Source: Candidatus Thorarchaeota archaeon
GTDB lineage: Archaea; Asgardarchaeota; Thorarchaeia; Thorarchaeales; Thorarchaeaceae
Direction of reading: 5' to 3'
Assembly (NCBI GenBank): GCA_011364985.1
Contig: RDOC01000003.1
Coordinates: 1 to 64,000, forward strand
Length of the DNA: 64,000 bases
This document shows, one piece after another, positions 16,647 through 24,295 of this stretch. A program made the position numbers and the translations under genes. The notes beneath the pieces are model-generated. The model ran no database searches. It was not told the origin of the DNA and saw only the letters and a program-made list of their open reading frames with translations. Numbering within the stretch: position 1 is the stretch's first letter; the number at the start of each line of letters is the position of its first letter.

Positions 16647-17240
16647 ATGGAAAAGCTATTGCTTGAGATTCCCTCAGAATTGGAGACAGAGCATCTGATT
16701 CTGAGAAGATACAAGAAAGATGATGGCACTCAACTCCTTGCGTTATTCGAGAGAAATGAGAACCGACAAAACCTCAAGGAAGCCGTAGATGAAGCCAGCG
16801 AAATAACAACTGAAAAAGAGGCTGAGATAAGGATTAGAGATATGCGGGCACAGTGGATAGGTCGGAAGAGATTTGTTATGGGAATTTGGCTGAAGACATC
16901 TCATCTATACATTGGAGAGATTTGGATCGAGCCCAAGAAATGGGAGGTTCCATCCTTCGAGCTTGGGTATTTCTTGGATTCGGGGTATTGGAACATGGGC
17001 TTCGCCAAGGAGGCTTGCCTTCGTTCCATGGAATTCATCTTCAATGATTTGGACGCACATAAGATAATCATCATTACTCGTGACACCAACGAACGAAGTT
17101 ACAGATTAGCAGAGGCACTCGGGTTCACCAAGGAAGGGCATCACCGTGAGGCGAGTTACAAGGATGGAAAGCGCTGGGGATTACTCTATTACGGCATGCT
17201 AAGAATTGAGTTTGATAAGCTGAACCGGAATGGGGAATGA
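16647..17240 (+). CDS. GNAT acetyltransferase, RimJ/RimL type
   Basis: A 197-residue N-acetyltransferase. It begins with the usual ETEHLILRRYKKDD, contains YIGEIWIE and ELGYFLDSGYWNMGFAKEA, which is the acetyl-CoA binding region (a GYWNMGFA version of GxGxG/A), and ends with NERSYRLAEALGFTKEGHHREA, standard for the RimJ/RimL subfamily. It probably acetylates an amine on a protein, amino acid or small molecule. It runs into the methyltransferase gene downstream with a one-base gap, so the two are cotranscribed. Confidence 0.8.
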   Translation: MEKLLLEIPSELETEHLILRRYKKDDGTQLLALFERNENRQNLKEAVDEASEITTEKEAEIRIRDMRAQWIGRKRFVMGIWLKTSHLYIGEIWIEPKKWEVPSFELGYFLDSGYWNMGFAKEACLRSMEFIFNDLDAHKIIIITRDTNERSYRLAEALGFTKEGHHREASYKDGKRWGLLYYGMLRIEFDKLNRNGE

Positions 17241-17241
17241 C

Positions 17242-17808
17242 ATGAAGGAGAACTCGTCCTTTGTTACTCCAATTCAGTTAATAGATTTAGAACCCATACC
17301 CGGAAGGGAATCCATTCTTGATATAGGTGGAGGAGGAGAGGGACTGGTATCCCGCCTGGAAGGGCAGCGAGTCTTCGCCGTGGACATTCGCTTTGACAAG
17401 ATTCAGGAAGCGCGATTATATGATGTTCACTCACAATGGATTCTTGCTGATGCACGTAGTATCTGTTTTCAGGATGCTTCATTCAATGTAGCATCATTCT
17501 GGTTTTCGTTAGGATATTTCCACAGCTTCAAGTTGAAATTCGCAGCCCTTGCAGAAGCGTTCAGATGCATGAAAGAAGGCGGTTTGCTGTCAATCATTGC
17601 AGCCAAAATCGCTAACAAAGAGGAAAAACACGTCTTCAATGCTCATTTCGTTTTTCCTAATGGATCAATTTCGCAAATCGGGTTTGGAGTCAGAGGAAAG
17701 CAGAATCAAAACGTGGCCATCATTAGCCAATTGGTCAGGAGTGCTGGCTTCAAGGTTATCGGTTCGGAGAGGCATAAGTATTGGTTTAGAATTGAAGCTC
17801 TAAAGTGA
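17242..17808 (+). CDS. SAM-dependent methyltransferase, class I
   Basis: About 188 residues with SILDIGGGGEGLVSRLEG as motif I, VFAVDIRFDKIQEAR as motif II, and a later RCMKEGGLLSIIAAKIA, all typical of class I methyltransferases. The ATG at 17242 follows the GNAT stop directly and has GGGGA upstream; ATG 17230 in the same frame is an alternative. Substrate unknown. Pairing with a GNAT enzyme suggests small-molecule or protein modification. Confidence 0.7.
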   Translation: MKENSSFVTPIQLIDLEPIPGRESILDIGGGGEGLVSRLEGQRVFAVDIRFDKIQEARLYDVHSQWILADARSICFQDASFNVASFWFSLGYFHSFKLKFAALAEAFRCMKEGGLLSIIAAKIANKEEKHVFNAHFVFPNGSISQIGFGVRGKQNQNVAIISQLVRSAGFKVIGSERHKYWFRIEALK

Positions 17809-17892
17809 AGACATCTAGGAACTTGGATTCCAAAAGCTTAAAGTGGAGTCAAATTTTCTGAGCGACTAATTCAATAGACAGGATAGAGAACA

Positions 17893-18411
17893 ATGAGCCT
17901 TGCAGTATGGTGGAAACGTGGAAGCAAGCCCGGGCTTATATTGATATTCGTTGGATTAGCTGGACTTGTTCAGATTCCAGTTCTTTGGCATGCACAGACA
18001 TACATTCAAGTATTGAGTGCAGAACTCCAGCTACTGGTTGCTCTTGGAGCCATGGCCGTTCTTGCAGGGTCCTTTGTACTCATGGCGGAGGCAATGTATC
18101 GCTGGGCCCATATTGTGTCAAAAAGAAAGGTCAGGAAAAGAGACAAAGCAAAGAAGAACTGGCTGAAGACCTTGTCGGAGTTTGCAAGGTCCTCGTCAGA
18201 TATGCCTGCCTTCACAGGCGTTGCCCTATTGACCTGCATCTTCCTGATGGTATACTTAGTCCCATTTGGGGTTGCAGATAATGTCAATGTTCCTTCAGTC
18301 CTAGCAACCCTATCATTTCTTGATTCGCTCTTCATCTATCCCATCGCAGTGAACGCATCAGCAATCACCTGTGCAGTCATTGCCAGTTACATGAACTACA
18401 AGATAAAATGA
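17893..18411 (+). CDS. four-span membrane protein, unknown
   Basis: A 172-residue protein with hydrophobic segments near residues 12-32, 45-70, 105-128 and 140-168 and a very basic loop in between (KRKVRKRDKAKKNW). The basic loop marks the cytoplasmic side. No family is recognised and there is no operon partner. Confidence 0.55.
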   Translation: MSLAVWWKRGSKPGLILIFVGLAGLVQIPVLWHAQTYIQVLSAELQLLVALGAMAVLAGSFVLMAEAMYRWAHIVSKRKVRKRDKAKKNWLKTLSEFARSSSDMPAFTGVALLTCIFLMVYLVPFGVADNVNVPSVLATLSFLDSLFIYPIAVNASAITCAVIASYMNYKIK

Positions 18412-18493
18412 AACCTACCTCTTGCCAGTGTACTGCATTTGTTATGGTCGTTATCTTTATATCCAGAGGGCCAAAGTTCGAGAAACAACCTCT

Positions 18494-18600
18494 GCCGCGG
18501 TAGATCAGCCAGGGAGATCGCACGGCTGAAGACCGTGTTGTCGCCGGTTCACATTGATTCAATTCGAATCAGTGGCCGAAAAATCCGGCCCGCGGCACCA
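18494..18600 (+). tRNA. tRNA-Phe(GAA) with a T-loop intron, CCA encoded
   Basis: GCCGCGG pairs perfectly with CCGCGGC; D stem GATC/GATC; anticodon arm CACGG-CTGAAGA-CCGTG gives anticodon GAA with no intron. T stem GCCGG/CCGGC is separated by TTC, 30 extra bases (18551-18580) and AAAT. Removing these 30 restores a 7-base T loop TTCAAAT and a 77-nt tRNA including CCA. An intron in the T loop is a non-canonical position. Confidence 0.9.
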
Positions 18601-18603
18601 TCT

Positions 18604-19251
18604 TTAATTTGTTTTTGATTCTTCCATAGGTTCTCTTGATTTCCAATTCAGTGCCCTATGGACTGCCACAAAGACAATTCCTAAGAGTGGTGTGGTGGCA
18701 ATGGGTACGTTCACCCACGTGGTCTCGTCACTAAAAACCCAAATCGCTAGGAACCACCAGAAAATGGAAAGCATGCAGCCTATGGCAAGATGCATCAGAA
18801 AGTCAACATAACGCTGTGGGTGCGATAGCATATTCATCTGTAGGAGGATGATACCTATGATAATCCAGAACGGTAGAGAAATGGGGAGGAATCTTAGCCT
18901 AAAGAAGTAATCGAAGTCACCGATGGGGAAGTACCACCATTGAGTAGAGTATCCGGGGGGAGGATATGCAGGAGGCTCATACACGATTGGAGCTGGGTTA
19001 TAGTGGTAGGAATATGGAATCGTGCATGCTATGCTAAGAAACACAATAGGTAACACTGATTGTTTCAAGAATCTGTCCTCCTCGTTGGGCAAAGTGATAA
19101 TGAAACACATAGCAAATAGAAGCAGAAGTGGCAGATTTCGCCAAGTTCTTAGAATCTCATCAATATCCAATAGAATGCCCAAGGAAATAACTAGGAGTAT
19201 TGAAATTATGCATAGTAGCTTGAATCGTCCTACAAGACCGATTTGAATCAT
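18604..19251 (-). CDS. polytopic membrane protein, unknown
   Basis: A 215-residue protein with about six hydrophobic segments. A Pro/Tyr-rich loop between the third and fourth (PAPIVYEPPAYPPPGYSTQWW) is probably extracellular. It ends with a polar tail (REPMEESK). No known family is seen. It lies four bases from the end of tRNA-Phe on the opposite strand. Confidence 0.55.
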   Translation of the reverse strand: MIQIGLVGRFKLLCIISILLVISLGILLDIDEILRTWRNLPLLLLFAMCFIITLPNEEDRFLKQSVLPIVFLSIACTIPYSYHYNPAPIVYEPPAYPPPGYSTQWWYFPIGDFDYFFRLRFLPISLPFWIIIGIILLQMNMLSHPQRYVDFLMHLAIGCMLSIFWWFLAIWVFSDETTWVNVPIATTPLLGIVFVAVHRALNWKSREPMEESKTN

Positions 19252-19396
19252 CCTAACCGCATCCTACTTCAAATCCATCACGATATATGGTTTTGCAGGA
19301 CGTGAATGCTTTCAAATCACATCCATGGCACAATCATTACCAATCAGCATAAGTGAGGCCATCAGCATCTGAAACCGTTTCATAATTCGAAGAAAA

Positions 19397-19699
19397 CTAC
19401 GGTTCCGTTTTGCTTCTCCTCTTGGTTGCAGTTATCTTCAGAACCACTCCGGCTGAAGTCGGATCTGGGCATCGAACGAACTCAGTCGTGACGCCATCCT
19501 TGTTAATGATCTTCTCGTATGGTGTCCCCTCGTAGGACCAAGGAAGCTTGCCATCATATTCCAGCACACGAATCATGGTTCTTGCAGAGTCTAGAAGCCA
19601 ATTGCACATGTTTCCAATATCTTCGGGATATCTGAACTTCAAACCCACTTTGTGTCTGTTACATCCACTCTCAAAGATCTCCAATTCAATGTCTCGCAA
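19397..19699 (-). CDS. TIGR04076-like small protein
   Basis: A 100-residue soluble protein. The order (C)NRHKVGLKFRYPED, a central helical part, LPWSYEG and FVRCPDPTSAGVVLKI resembles the TIGR04076 family, whose members share a KVG-F start and a terminal CPDP strand motif. The function of that family is unknown, and the conserved Cys residues may bind a ligand or metal. Confidence 0.5.
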   Translation of the reverse strand: MRDIELEIFESGCNRHKVGLKFRYPEDIGNMCNWLLDSARTMIRVLEYDGKLPWSYEGTPYEKIINKDGVTTEFVRCPDPTSAGVVLKITATKRRSKTEP

Positions 19700-20051
19700 A
19701 GATTCACACCATTCTTGAAATACTCAGGTTCGAACAAAAGTGCTTTCTATGTGAGAATAGAAGTGCATTAATCTCATTGAACTCAGACCATCGGCGAAGG
19801 GAAACAGGAGATGGACTATTACCTCCTGCAACGGATGAAAGCGACGCGATTATGCTGACAATCATGCTGTTCATTCTCGTCGTGTTTATTATCGCGTTAT
19901 TGCTGCATTTCCAGCAGAAGCAGCAGTATTGTTCAGCCCCTTGCTTGTTGCCGAATGCTATATTCTCTCTTTGAGACAGAATGAATTGAAAACTCCACGA
20001 AGAGAAAGTAGGAGGCAGGGGAGTCAAGTCCCCTGCAATTGCCAAACGAAT
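19700..20051. other. intergenic region, possible 65-residue membrane peptide
   Basis: No firmly supported gene. A forward frame at 19777-19974 (TTG start) contains one good membrane span (LTIMLFILVVFIIALLLHF) but lacks a ribosome binding site; it may be a real small protein. Confidence 0.25.
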
Positions 20052-21164
20052 CTAGTTGCCTTGATAGCCGTCCTCGTAGGCTCGCCGTTCTTCATCACGT
20101 CCTTCATAGTGTTTCGAAAGGCGGTGCCTGAAGCCCTTTGCATGTTGCCTCTTTCCCCAGTCACCATGCCACCAGAGATCCCTTCTACTTCGGAAGTACA
20201 TTGCGACCTTTGTAAGATCAACAATAACTCTCCAAGTATTAGTTACAACCAAGACAAAGATGATGAAAATCCATATCCAGTCGAAGGGGAAGAATGGAAT
20301 TCCATTATCAATGAAGAATGCCTCTAAATCAACGAAACCCCAGGTCACACCATCTATGCTACCATAGAAGTAGTCTGTAGGCCAACCAACGTTGATTAGA
20401 GCCATGGCGATGACAATCCAGACTATTCCAATGAGAGCCTCGATGATGAGGTTGAGGCTATTCTCACCGGCAACTAGGAACATTCCACCCTTGATTGCGT
20501 CCACGAAGACAAGTGCAGCAATAATTCCCACAAAGGGGACAAAGGCTGTAGAATAGAGGACCTGTACTGCTGGATGGAGTGCAATGACACCAAAGAGGAT
20601 ACCAAAGATTATTTCACCAGCAGCATCGGTTCTCGCCTTGGGCTTGAAGCCTTCAGTACCAATGCCAAACACTCCTTCCAATCTGGTCTTCTCCTGTGGC
20701 ATCTTGTCCCTGTCGGCCAGAGAGATACCTCCGATTATTAGCAGGACAAAGAGTATGTTGACAATCAACATAATCGGAATGCTTGCTGGGAAGTTCTCAA
20801 TCTCACCTATGATTCCCCAGGGAACGAGAAAAGCGCTGCCGACAACGTAGGCGCCTACTAGGAAAGCAGCACAGACACCAATCAGAACCAGAAGCATTCG
20901 GAACACAGGTTGTGCATATTCAGCAGGCACAGGGCCCACTTTCTTCCCACTGCCAGCGTATTCATTTGCTACTGCCTGCGGCTCGCCCATTCGCTCTATT
21001 GCCATGATAGTAGAGCCTTGGGTCATTGTACCATTTCCGATGGCCTCAGCAGACTCAATAAGATGAGTGCGTATCTCTTCCAGAATCTCACCACTATCAA
21101 TTGGCAGATACACCTTCACACGCTCAAGATACTCGTCTATTAGCTTTAGTGGTTCCTTAGTCAT
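20052..21164 (-). CDS. HAAS-domain membrane protein
   Basis: A 370-residue protein. Residues 1-70 form a HAAS-type helical domain (DEYLERVKVYLP..., ILEEIRTHLIESAEA..., MGEPQAVANEYAG), which is commonly paired with PadR regulators. About eight membrane spans follow, with a basic/charged C-terminal tail (RSRRDLWWHGDWGKRQHAKGF...). Its ATG overlaps the PadR stop codon by four bases (ATGA). The pair probably senses or responds to a membrane condition; the exact role is unknown. Confidence 0.75.
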   Translation of the reverse strand: MTKEPLKLIDEYLERVKVYLPIDSGEILEEIRTHLIESAEAIGNGTMTQGSTIMAIERMGEPQAVANEYAGSGKKVGPVPAEYAQPVFRMLLVLIGVCAAFLVGAYVVGSAFLVPWGIIGEIENFPASIPIMLIVNILFVLLIIGGISLADRDKMPQEKTRLEGVFGIGTEGFKPKARTDAAGEIIFGILFGVIALHPAVQVLYSTAFVPFVGIIAALVFVDAIKGGMFLVAGENSLNLIIEALIGIVWIVIAMALINVGWPTDYFYGSIDGVTWGFVDLEAFFIDNGIPFFPFDWIWIFIIFVLVVTNTWRVIVDLTKVAMYFRSRRDLWWHGDWGKRQHAKGFRHRLSKHYEGRDEERRAYEDGYQGN

Positions 21165-21529
21165 TGATAACCAGCCTCCATAGTGATTTCCTTCATTTCA
21201 CCTGAGAGGATATTCCAAGTCTTTGCCATCATTTGAAGAGCATTTCTCCCTTCAGATGTAAGACCATAGTATTTCTTGGGCTTAGTAGGATCGTCATAGT
21301 CCCATTCTGATACCAGTAAGCCGCGTTTTTCCATCCGTCTAAGCAGAGGATAGACAGTGCCTTGTTCGAGCTGCAGGAAGGACACCTTTTGCTCAAGTCG
21401 CTTGACAAGCTCATAACCATAGGCCGGTTCCTTATCAAGTAGAGATAGTATTGCAAGAGTGACTGCTCCACGCTTCACTTCTTTAGCCCACCTGTCCATT
21501 TCTTTGTCTGCTTTCGACATTGCTTTCAC
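21161..21529 (-). CDS. PadR-family transcription regulator
   Basis: A 122-residue regulator with the PadR winged-helix pattern: VTLAILSLLDKEPAYGYELVKRLEQ, LEQGTVYPLLRRMEKRGLLVSEW and PKKYYGLTSEGRNAL. It is translationally coupled to the HAAS membrane protein gene. The repeat-rich upstream region (21551-21612) shared with the divergent dUTPase gene is the probable operator, which would make it autoregulatory. Confidence 0.85.
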   Translation of the reverse strand: MKAMSKADKEMDRWAKEVKRGAVTLAILSLLDKEPAYGYELVKRLEQKVSFLQLEQGTVYPLLRRMEKRGLLVSEWDYDDPTKPKKYYGLTSEGRNALQMMAKTWNILSGEMKEITMEAGYQ

Positions 21530-21550
21530 CAGAGTTGTATTGCTTTGTAT

Positions 21551-21612
21551 TGTGCATCATTGTGCATCACAATATACTATGTATTATATAGTACTATGCA
21601 TCATGCATATAT
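21551..21612. promoter_or_regulatory. repeat-rich divergent promoter/operator of padR and dut
   Basis: Two direct copies of TGTGCATCA (21551 and 21561) are followed by ACTATGTATTATATAGT, which contains an ACTAT/ATAGT inverted repeat, and by ATGCATCATGCAT (21596-21608). The sequence CATATATAAA at its right end looks like a TATA box for the dUTPase gene. These repeats are good candidates for PadR binding. Confidence 0.5.
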
Positions 21613-21701
21613 AAATGTTACTAGGTAGGCAAGTGGAAAAACCGCAAGTATATGTACAGGAAGCAATGGAGTTCTGTAGTCAGGCCAGAAAGGTGAAAGG
21701 A

Positions 21702-22148
21702 ATGAGGGAAGAACCAGTCATCATTGGGGTGAAATTGCTATCTCCAGATGCCCAAGTACCAAGGCTTGCAAAACAGGAAGATGCAGCCTTCGATCTTTTC
21801 TCTGTTGTAGATTATGTCCTAGAACCAGGAGCGAGATATGCAGTGCCCACAGGAATATCGGTCGAGATACCGCGGGGCTTTGAAGGGCAAGTACGACCAA
21901 GGAGCGGCCTAACGTTGGAGCACGGAGTGACTGTTCTAAACACTCCGGGGACAATAGACAGCGGGTATCGTGGAGAGATTAAGACTATCATGATCAACCA
22001 TGGCAAGGAGCCCTTCAAGATAACCAAGGGGATGCGAATAAGTCAACTCGCAATTAGAGCTGTTCCCAAGGCACTCTTTGAGGCTGTGGATGAACTCAAC
22101 GAGTCTGACCGTGGCGAAGGAGGATTTGGCAGTACTGGCGTTGATTAG
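21702..22148 (+). CDS. dut: dUTP diphosphatase
   Basis: A 148-residue trimeric-type dUTPase with the five motifs in order: DAAFDLFS, VRPRSGLTLEHG, NTPGTIDSGYRGEIK, KGMRISQLAI and RGEGGFGSTGVD. It hydrolyses dUTP to dUMP, protecting DNA from uracil. The open frame extends to an ATG at 21615, but that lies just downstream of the TATA-like box and would be upstream of any transcription start. ATG 21702, with GGTGA just before it, gives the normal family length. It is followed 14 bases later by the geranylgeranyl reductase gene. Confidence 0.9.
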   Translation: MREEPVIIGVKLLSPDAQVPRLAKQEDAAFDLFSVVDYVLEPGARYAVPTGISVEIPRGFEGQVRPRSGLTLEHGVTVLNTPGTIDSGYRGEIKTIMINHGKEPFKITKGMRISQLAIRAVPKALFEAVDELNESDRGEGGFGSTGVD

Positions 22149-22162
22149 GAAGGTAGCTGCTT

Positions 22163-23374
22163 ATGTCAGATTATGATGTAATTGTAGTTGGAGGAGGACC
22201 AGGAGGTTCCACGGCGGCTAGAAGAACAGCTCAAAGGGGTCATACTGTGCTCTTGCTTGACAAGGAGAAATTTCCTAGAGTAAAGCCCTGTGCTGGAGGA
22301 GTTCACCCAACAGGCATAGCTGCGTTGGACTTTGGCATCGACGAGGTGGTGCAGAGAAGGCCCTACGGCTTTAGGATGTATGCACCCTCTGGCATGGTGG
22401 TTGACTGCACACAGCAGGAACCATCTGGAGGCTTAGTGATGCGAACAGACTTCGATCATCTGCTTCTGAAAAAGGCGGAAGAGGCGGGGGCTGACGTCAG
22501 AGAGGGAGAGAAGGTCGTAGGAGCAGAGCAGGACTCCAAAGGAGTCAGTGTGATCACTACTGAAGGGGAGATTTACACTGGGAGCTACCTTGTAGGCGCT
22601 GACGGGATAAACAGCGTTGTGGCAAAATCGCTTGGTTTCTATACAGGGTGGCCTAAAGATACTGCAGCTGTGACAATCGAGGTAGAAGCCGAGGTTGGGA
22701 AGAAGGCAGTTGAGAGAATCTGTGGAGTACCAGAGAAGAAAGATAGTGTAGCTTTCCACATCTATCTTGGAGCCGTTGAGTTCGGATATGCATGGTGCTT
22801 TCCGAAGAAGTCTATTCTGAGTGTTGGACTGGGAGGAAGGCAGGATAGGGTTCAGAACCTCCGAAGTACGTTCGACGCATGGTTTGAGGAATTTAAACAC
22901 GAACATGAGCTGGAGCCTGAGATACTGTCAGACACTGCAGCAAGAGTACCATACTCCGGTGCTGCCCCAAAGACAATATTGGGTAGAACGCTACTTGTTG
23001 GAGATGCTGCAGGCTTTGTAAATCCATTTGACCAAGGGGGCATCTTTCTAGCTATAAGGTCAGGAGTCATTGCAGCCCAGATTATGAATGAAGCTGCCAA
23101 AACAGAAAATGCGGACGGTCTCAAGAGGTATGAAAAGGCCTGTCATGATGATTTTGGGGATGTGCTCAAGATTGGAAAGAAAATTGCCAAGCTACTATTC
23201 AAGAGCAAAAAGAACATGGAAACCGTAAGCAGACTGGGCACAGAAGACCCTGTCATTAGGGACATCATGTTCAGGTTGGTGGACGGTCAGGACTCCTACA
23301 CTAAACTCTACAGGGCACTTGTCAAGAGGTTTCTATTCAAGCATCCAAGAGCAGGGCTGTCACTCTATACGTGA
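22163..23374 (+). CDS. geranylgeranyl reductase family FAD protein
   Basis: A 403-residue flavoprotein: the N-terminal dinucleotide fold VIVVGGGPGGSTAARRTA, KPCAGGVHPTG, YLVGADGINSVVAKSL, and the late FAD motif LLVGDAAGFVNPFDQGGIFLA. This is the geranylgeranyl reductase pattern of archaeal membrane-lipid synthesis, which saturates isoprenoid chains of archaeol. It follows dUTPase in the same transcript. Other archaea have several paralogs, so a role on another isoprenoid is possible. Confidence 0.85.
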   Translation: MSDYDVIVVGGGPGGSTAARRTAQRGHTVLLLDKEKFPRVKPCAGGVHPTGIAALDFGIDEVVQRRPYGFRMYAPSGMVVDCTQQEPSGGLVMRTDFDHLLLKKAEEAGADVREGEKVVGAEQDSKGVSVITTEGEIYTGSYLVGADGINSVVAKSLGFYTGWPKDTAAVTIEVEAEVGKKAVERICGVPEKKDSVAFHIYLGAVEFGYAWCFPKKSILSVGLGGRQDRVQNLRSTFDAWFEEFKHEHELEPEILSDTAARVPYSGAAPKTILGRTLLVGDAAGFVNPFDQGGIFLAIRSGVIAAQIMNEAAKTENADGLKRYEKACHDDFGDVLKIGKKIAKLLFKSKKNMETVSRLGTEDPVIRDIMFRLVDGQDSYTKLYRALVKRFLFKHPRAGLSLYT

Positions 23375-23537
23375 TGGGTTATCCCAATGTTTATGCCCAT
23401 TGAAAATATAATGGACTTGAGTAGAATGGCGGTCTAGACATGTTATGACAATGGCTAGACCATGCTCAACCGTTGTAAGTGTCCAGACTGGTAATTAGAG
23501 GTGATAGAACACGAATAATACACCCAGAATAATACTC

Positions 23538-23702
23538 ATGATTCTAATAGCGGCTGTGCTCATTGAATTGCTAACTTTCTCTGTGCTTATTTTCGGATTT
23601 CCACCAGGGATGGAACATGGTGCTGCATTGTATGTCAACTCAATCTTTGCAATGTTCATCATAGTGGCATCTGCGACCTGGCTTTTCGTTCATTGGCGTT
23701 AG
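23538..23702 (+). CDS. 54-residue two-span membrane protein
   Basis: A short frame from ATG to TAG encoding two hydrophobic segments (LIAAVLIELLTFSVLIFGF and SIFAMFIIVASATWLFV) joined by a short Gly/Glu/His turn. The composition is that of a real membrane hairpin, but no ribosome binding site is visible. It lies alone between the reductase and tRNA-Val. Confidence 0.4.
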   Translation: MILIAAVLIELLTFSVLIFGFPPGMEHGAALYVNSIFAMFIIVASATWLFVHWR

Positions 23703-23822
23703 AAACGCGGGGCTACTTCCTAGATTACACTGAAACATCAAGTATTCTCATGAATCTTCGCAGTCATGTTGGCGTTGTCGTAATGTTTTTAATCGTCAGC
23801 GGTCGTCATGACGAACCTGAAT

Positions 23823-23991
23823 GGGCCGGTGGTCTAGCCCGGCTATGATACTGTCCAATTGGATGGTATCGCCGAGTGATGCCGCATTGACAGAAGTGTT
23901 TGACTTCCATGCACGTTCAAACGTGCGGCGGTCACGTGTTCAAGCGGCTTAGGACTTCCCTGAGCCGGAACAAATCACGTCCGGCCCACCA
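23823..23991 (+). tRNA. tRNA-Val(GAC) with three introns, CCA encoded
   Basis: Acceptor GGGCCGG/CCGGCCC is perfect. Three insertions of about 30 nt interrupt the gene: in the 3' D stem (about 23850-23880, bounded by repeated GAT), after position 37 in the anticodon loop (about 23893-23922), and in the T loop (about 23942-23971). Removing them leaves anticodon arm CCGCA-TTGACAG-TGCGG (anticodon GAC), T arm ACGTG-TTCAAAT-CACGT and a 78-nt tRNA ending CCA. The T-loop intron can fold as GGCTTA/TGAGCC. Confidence 0.85.
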
Positions 23992-24295
23992 TTTCATTTT
24001 TTTTTGATATTATCAACTAAATCTGGCCATTCAATCCCTAGAAATTCTAGTGCCTCCCTTATCAGACGGTAACTGCACGGCTACAGCCATGTGAAGTAGG
24101 TCCCTATTGAGGACTTTATCTCCATATAACAGATGGCACATGCCGGACTCCAATCCGCCGCCAAGCAAGGCATCTAGGGTTTCATCTCTATTGGCGAGGA
24201 GAAATCTCTAAGTCAGCTCATCGGTTGTTCAGAATGGGTTGAAAGTTTTATCTGCTCGGTAGTTCTTCTTGCCCATGCTTATTGAAGATTCCAGT
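23992..24295. other. intergenic region after tRNA-Val
   Basis: About 300 bases with a T-run directly after the tRNA, which may end its transcript. No gene is supported here. Confidence 0.35.
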
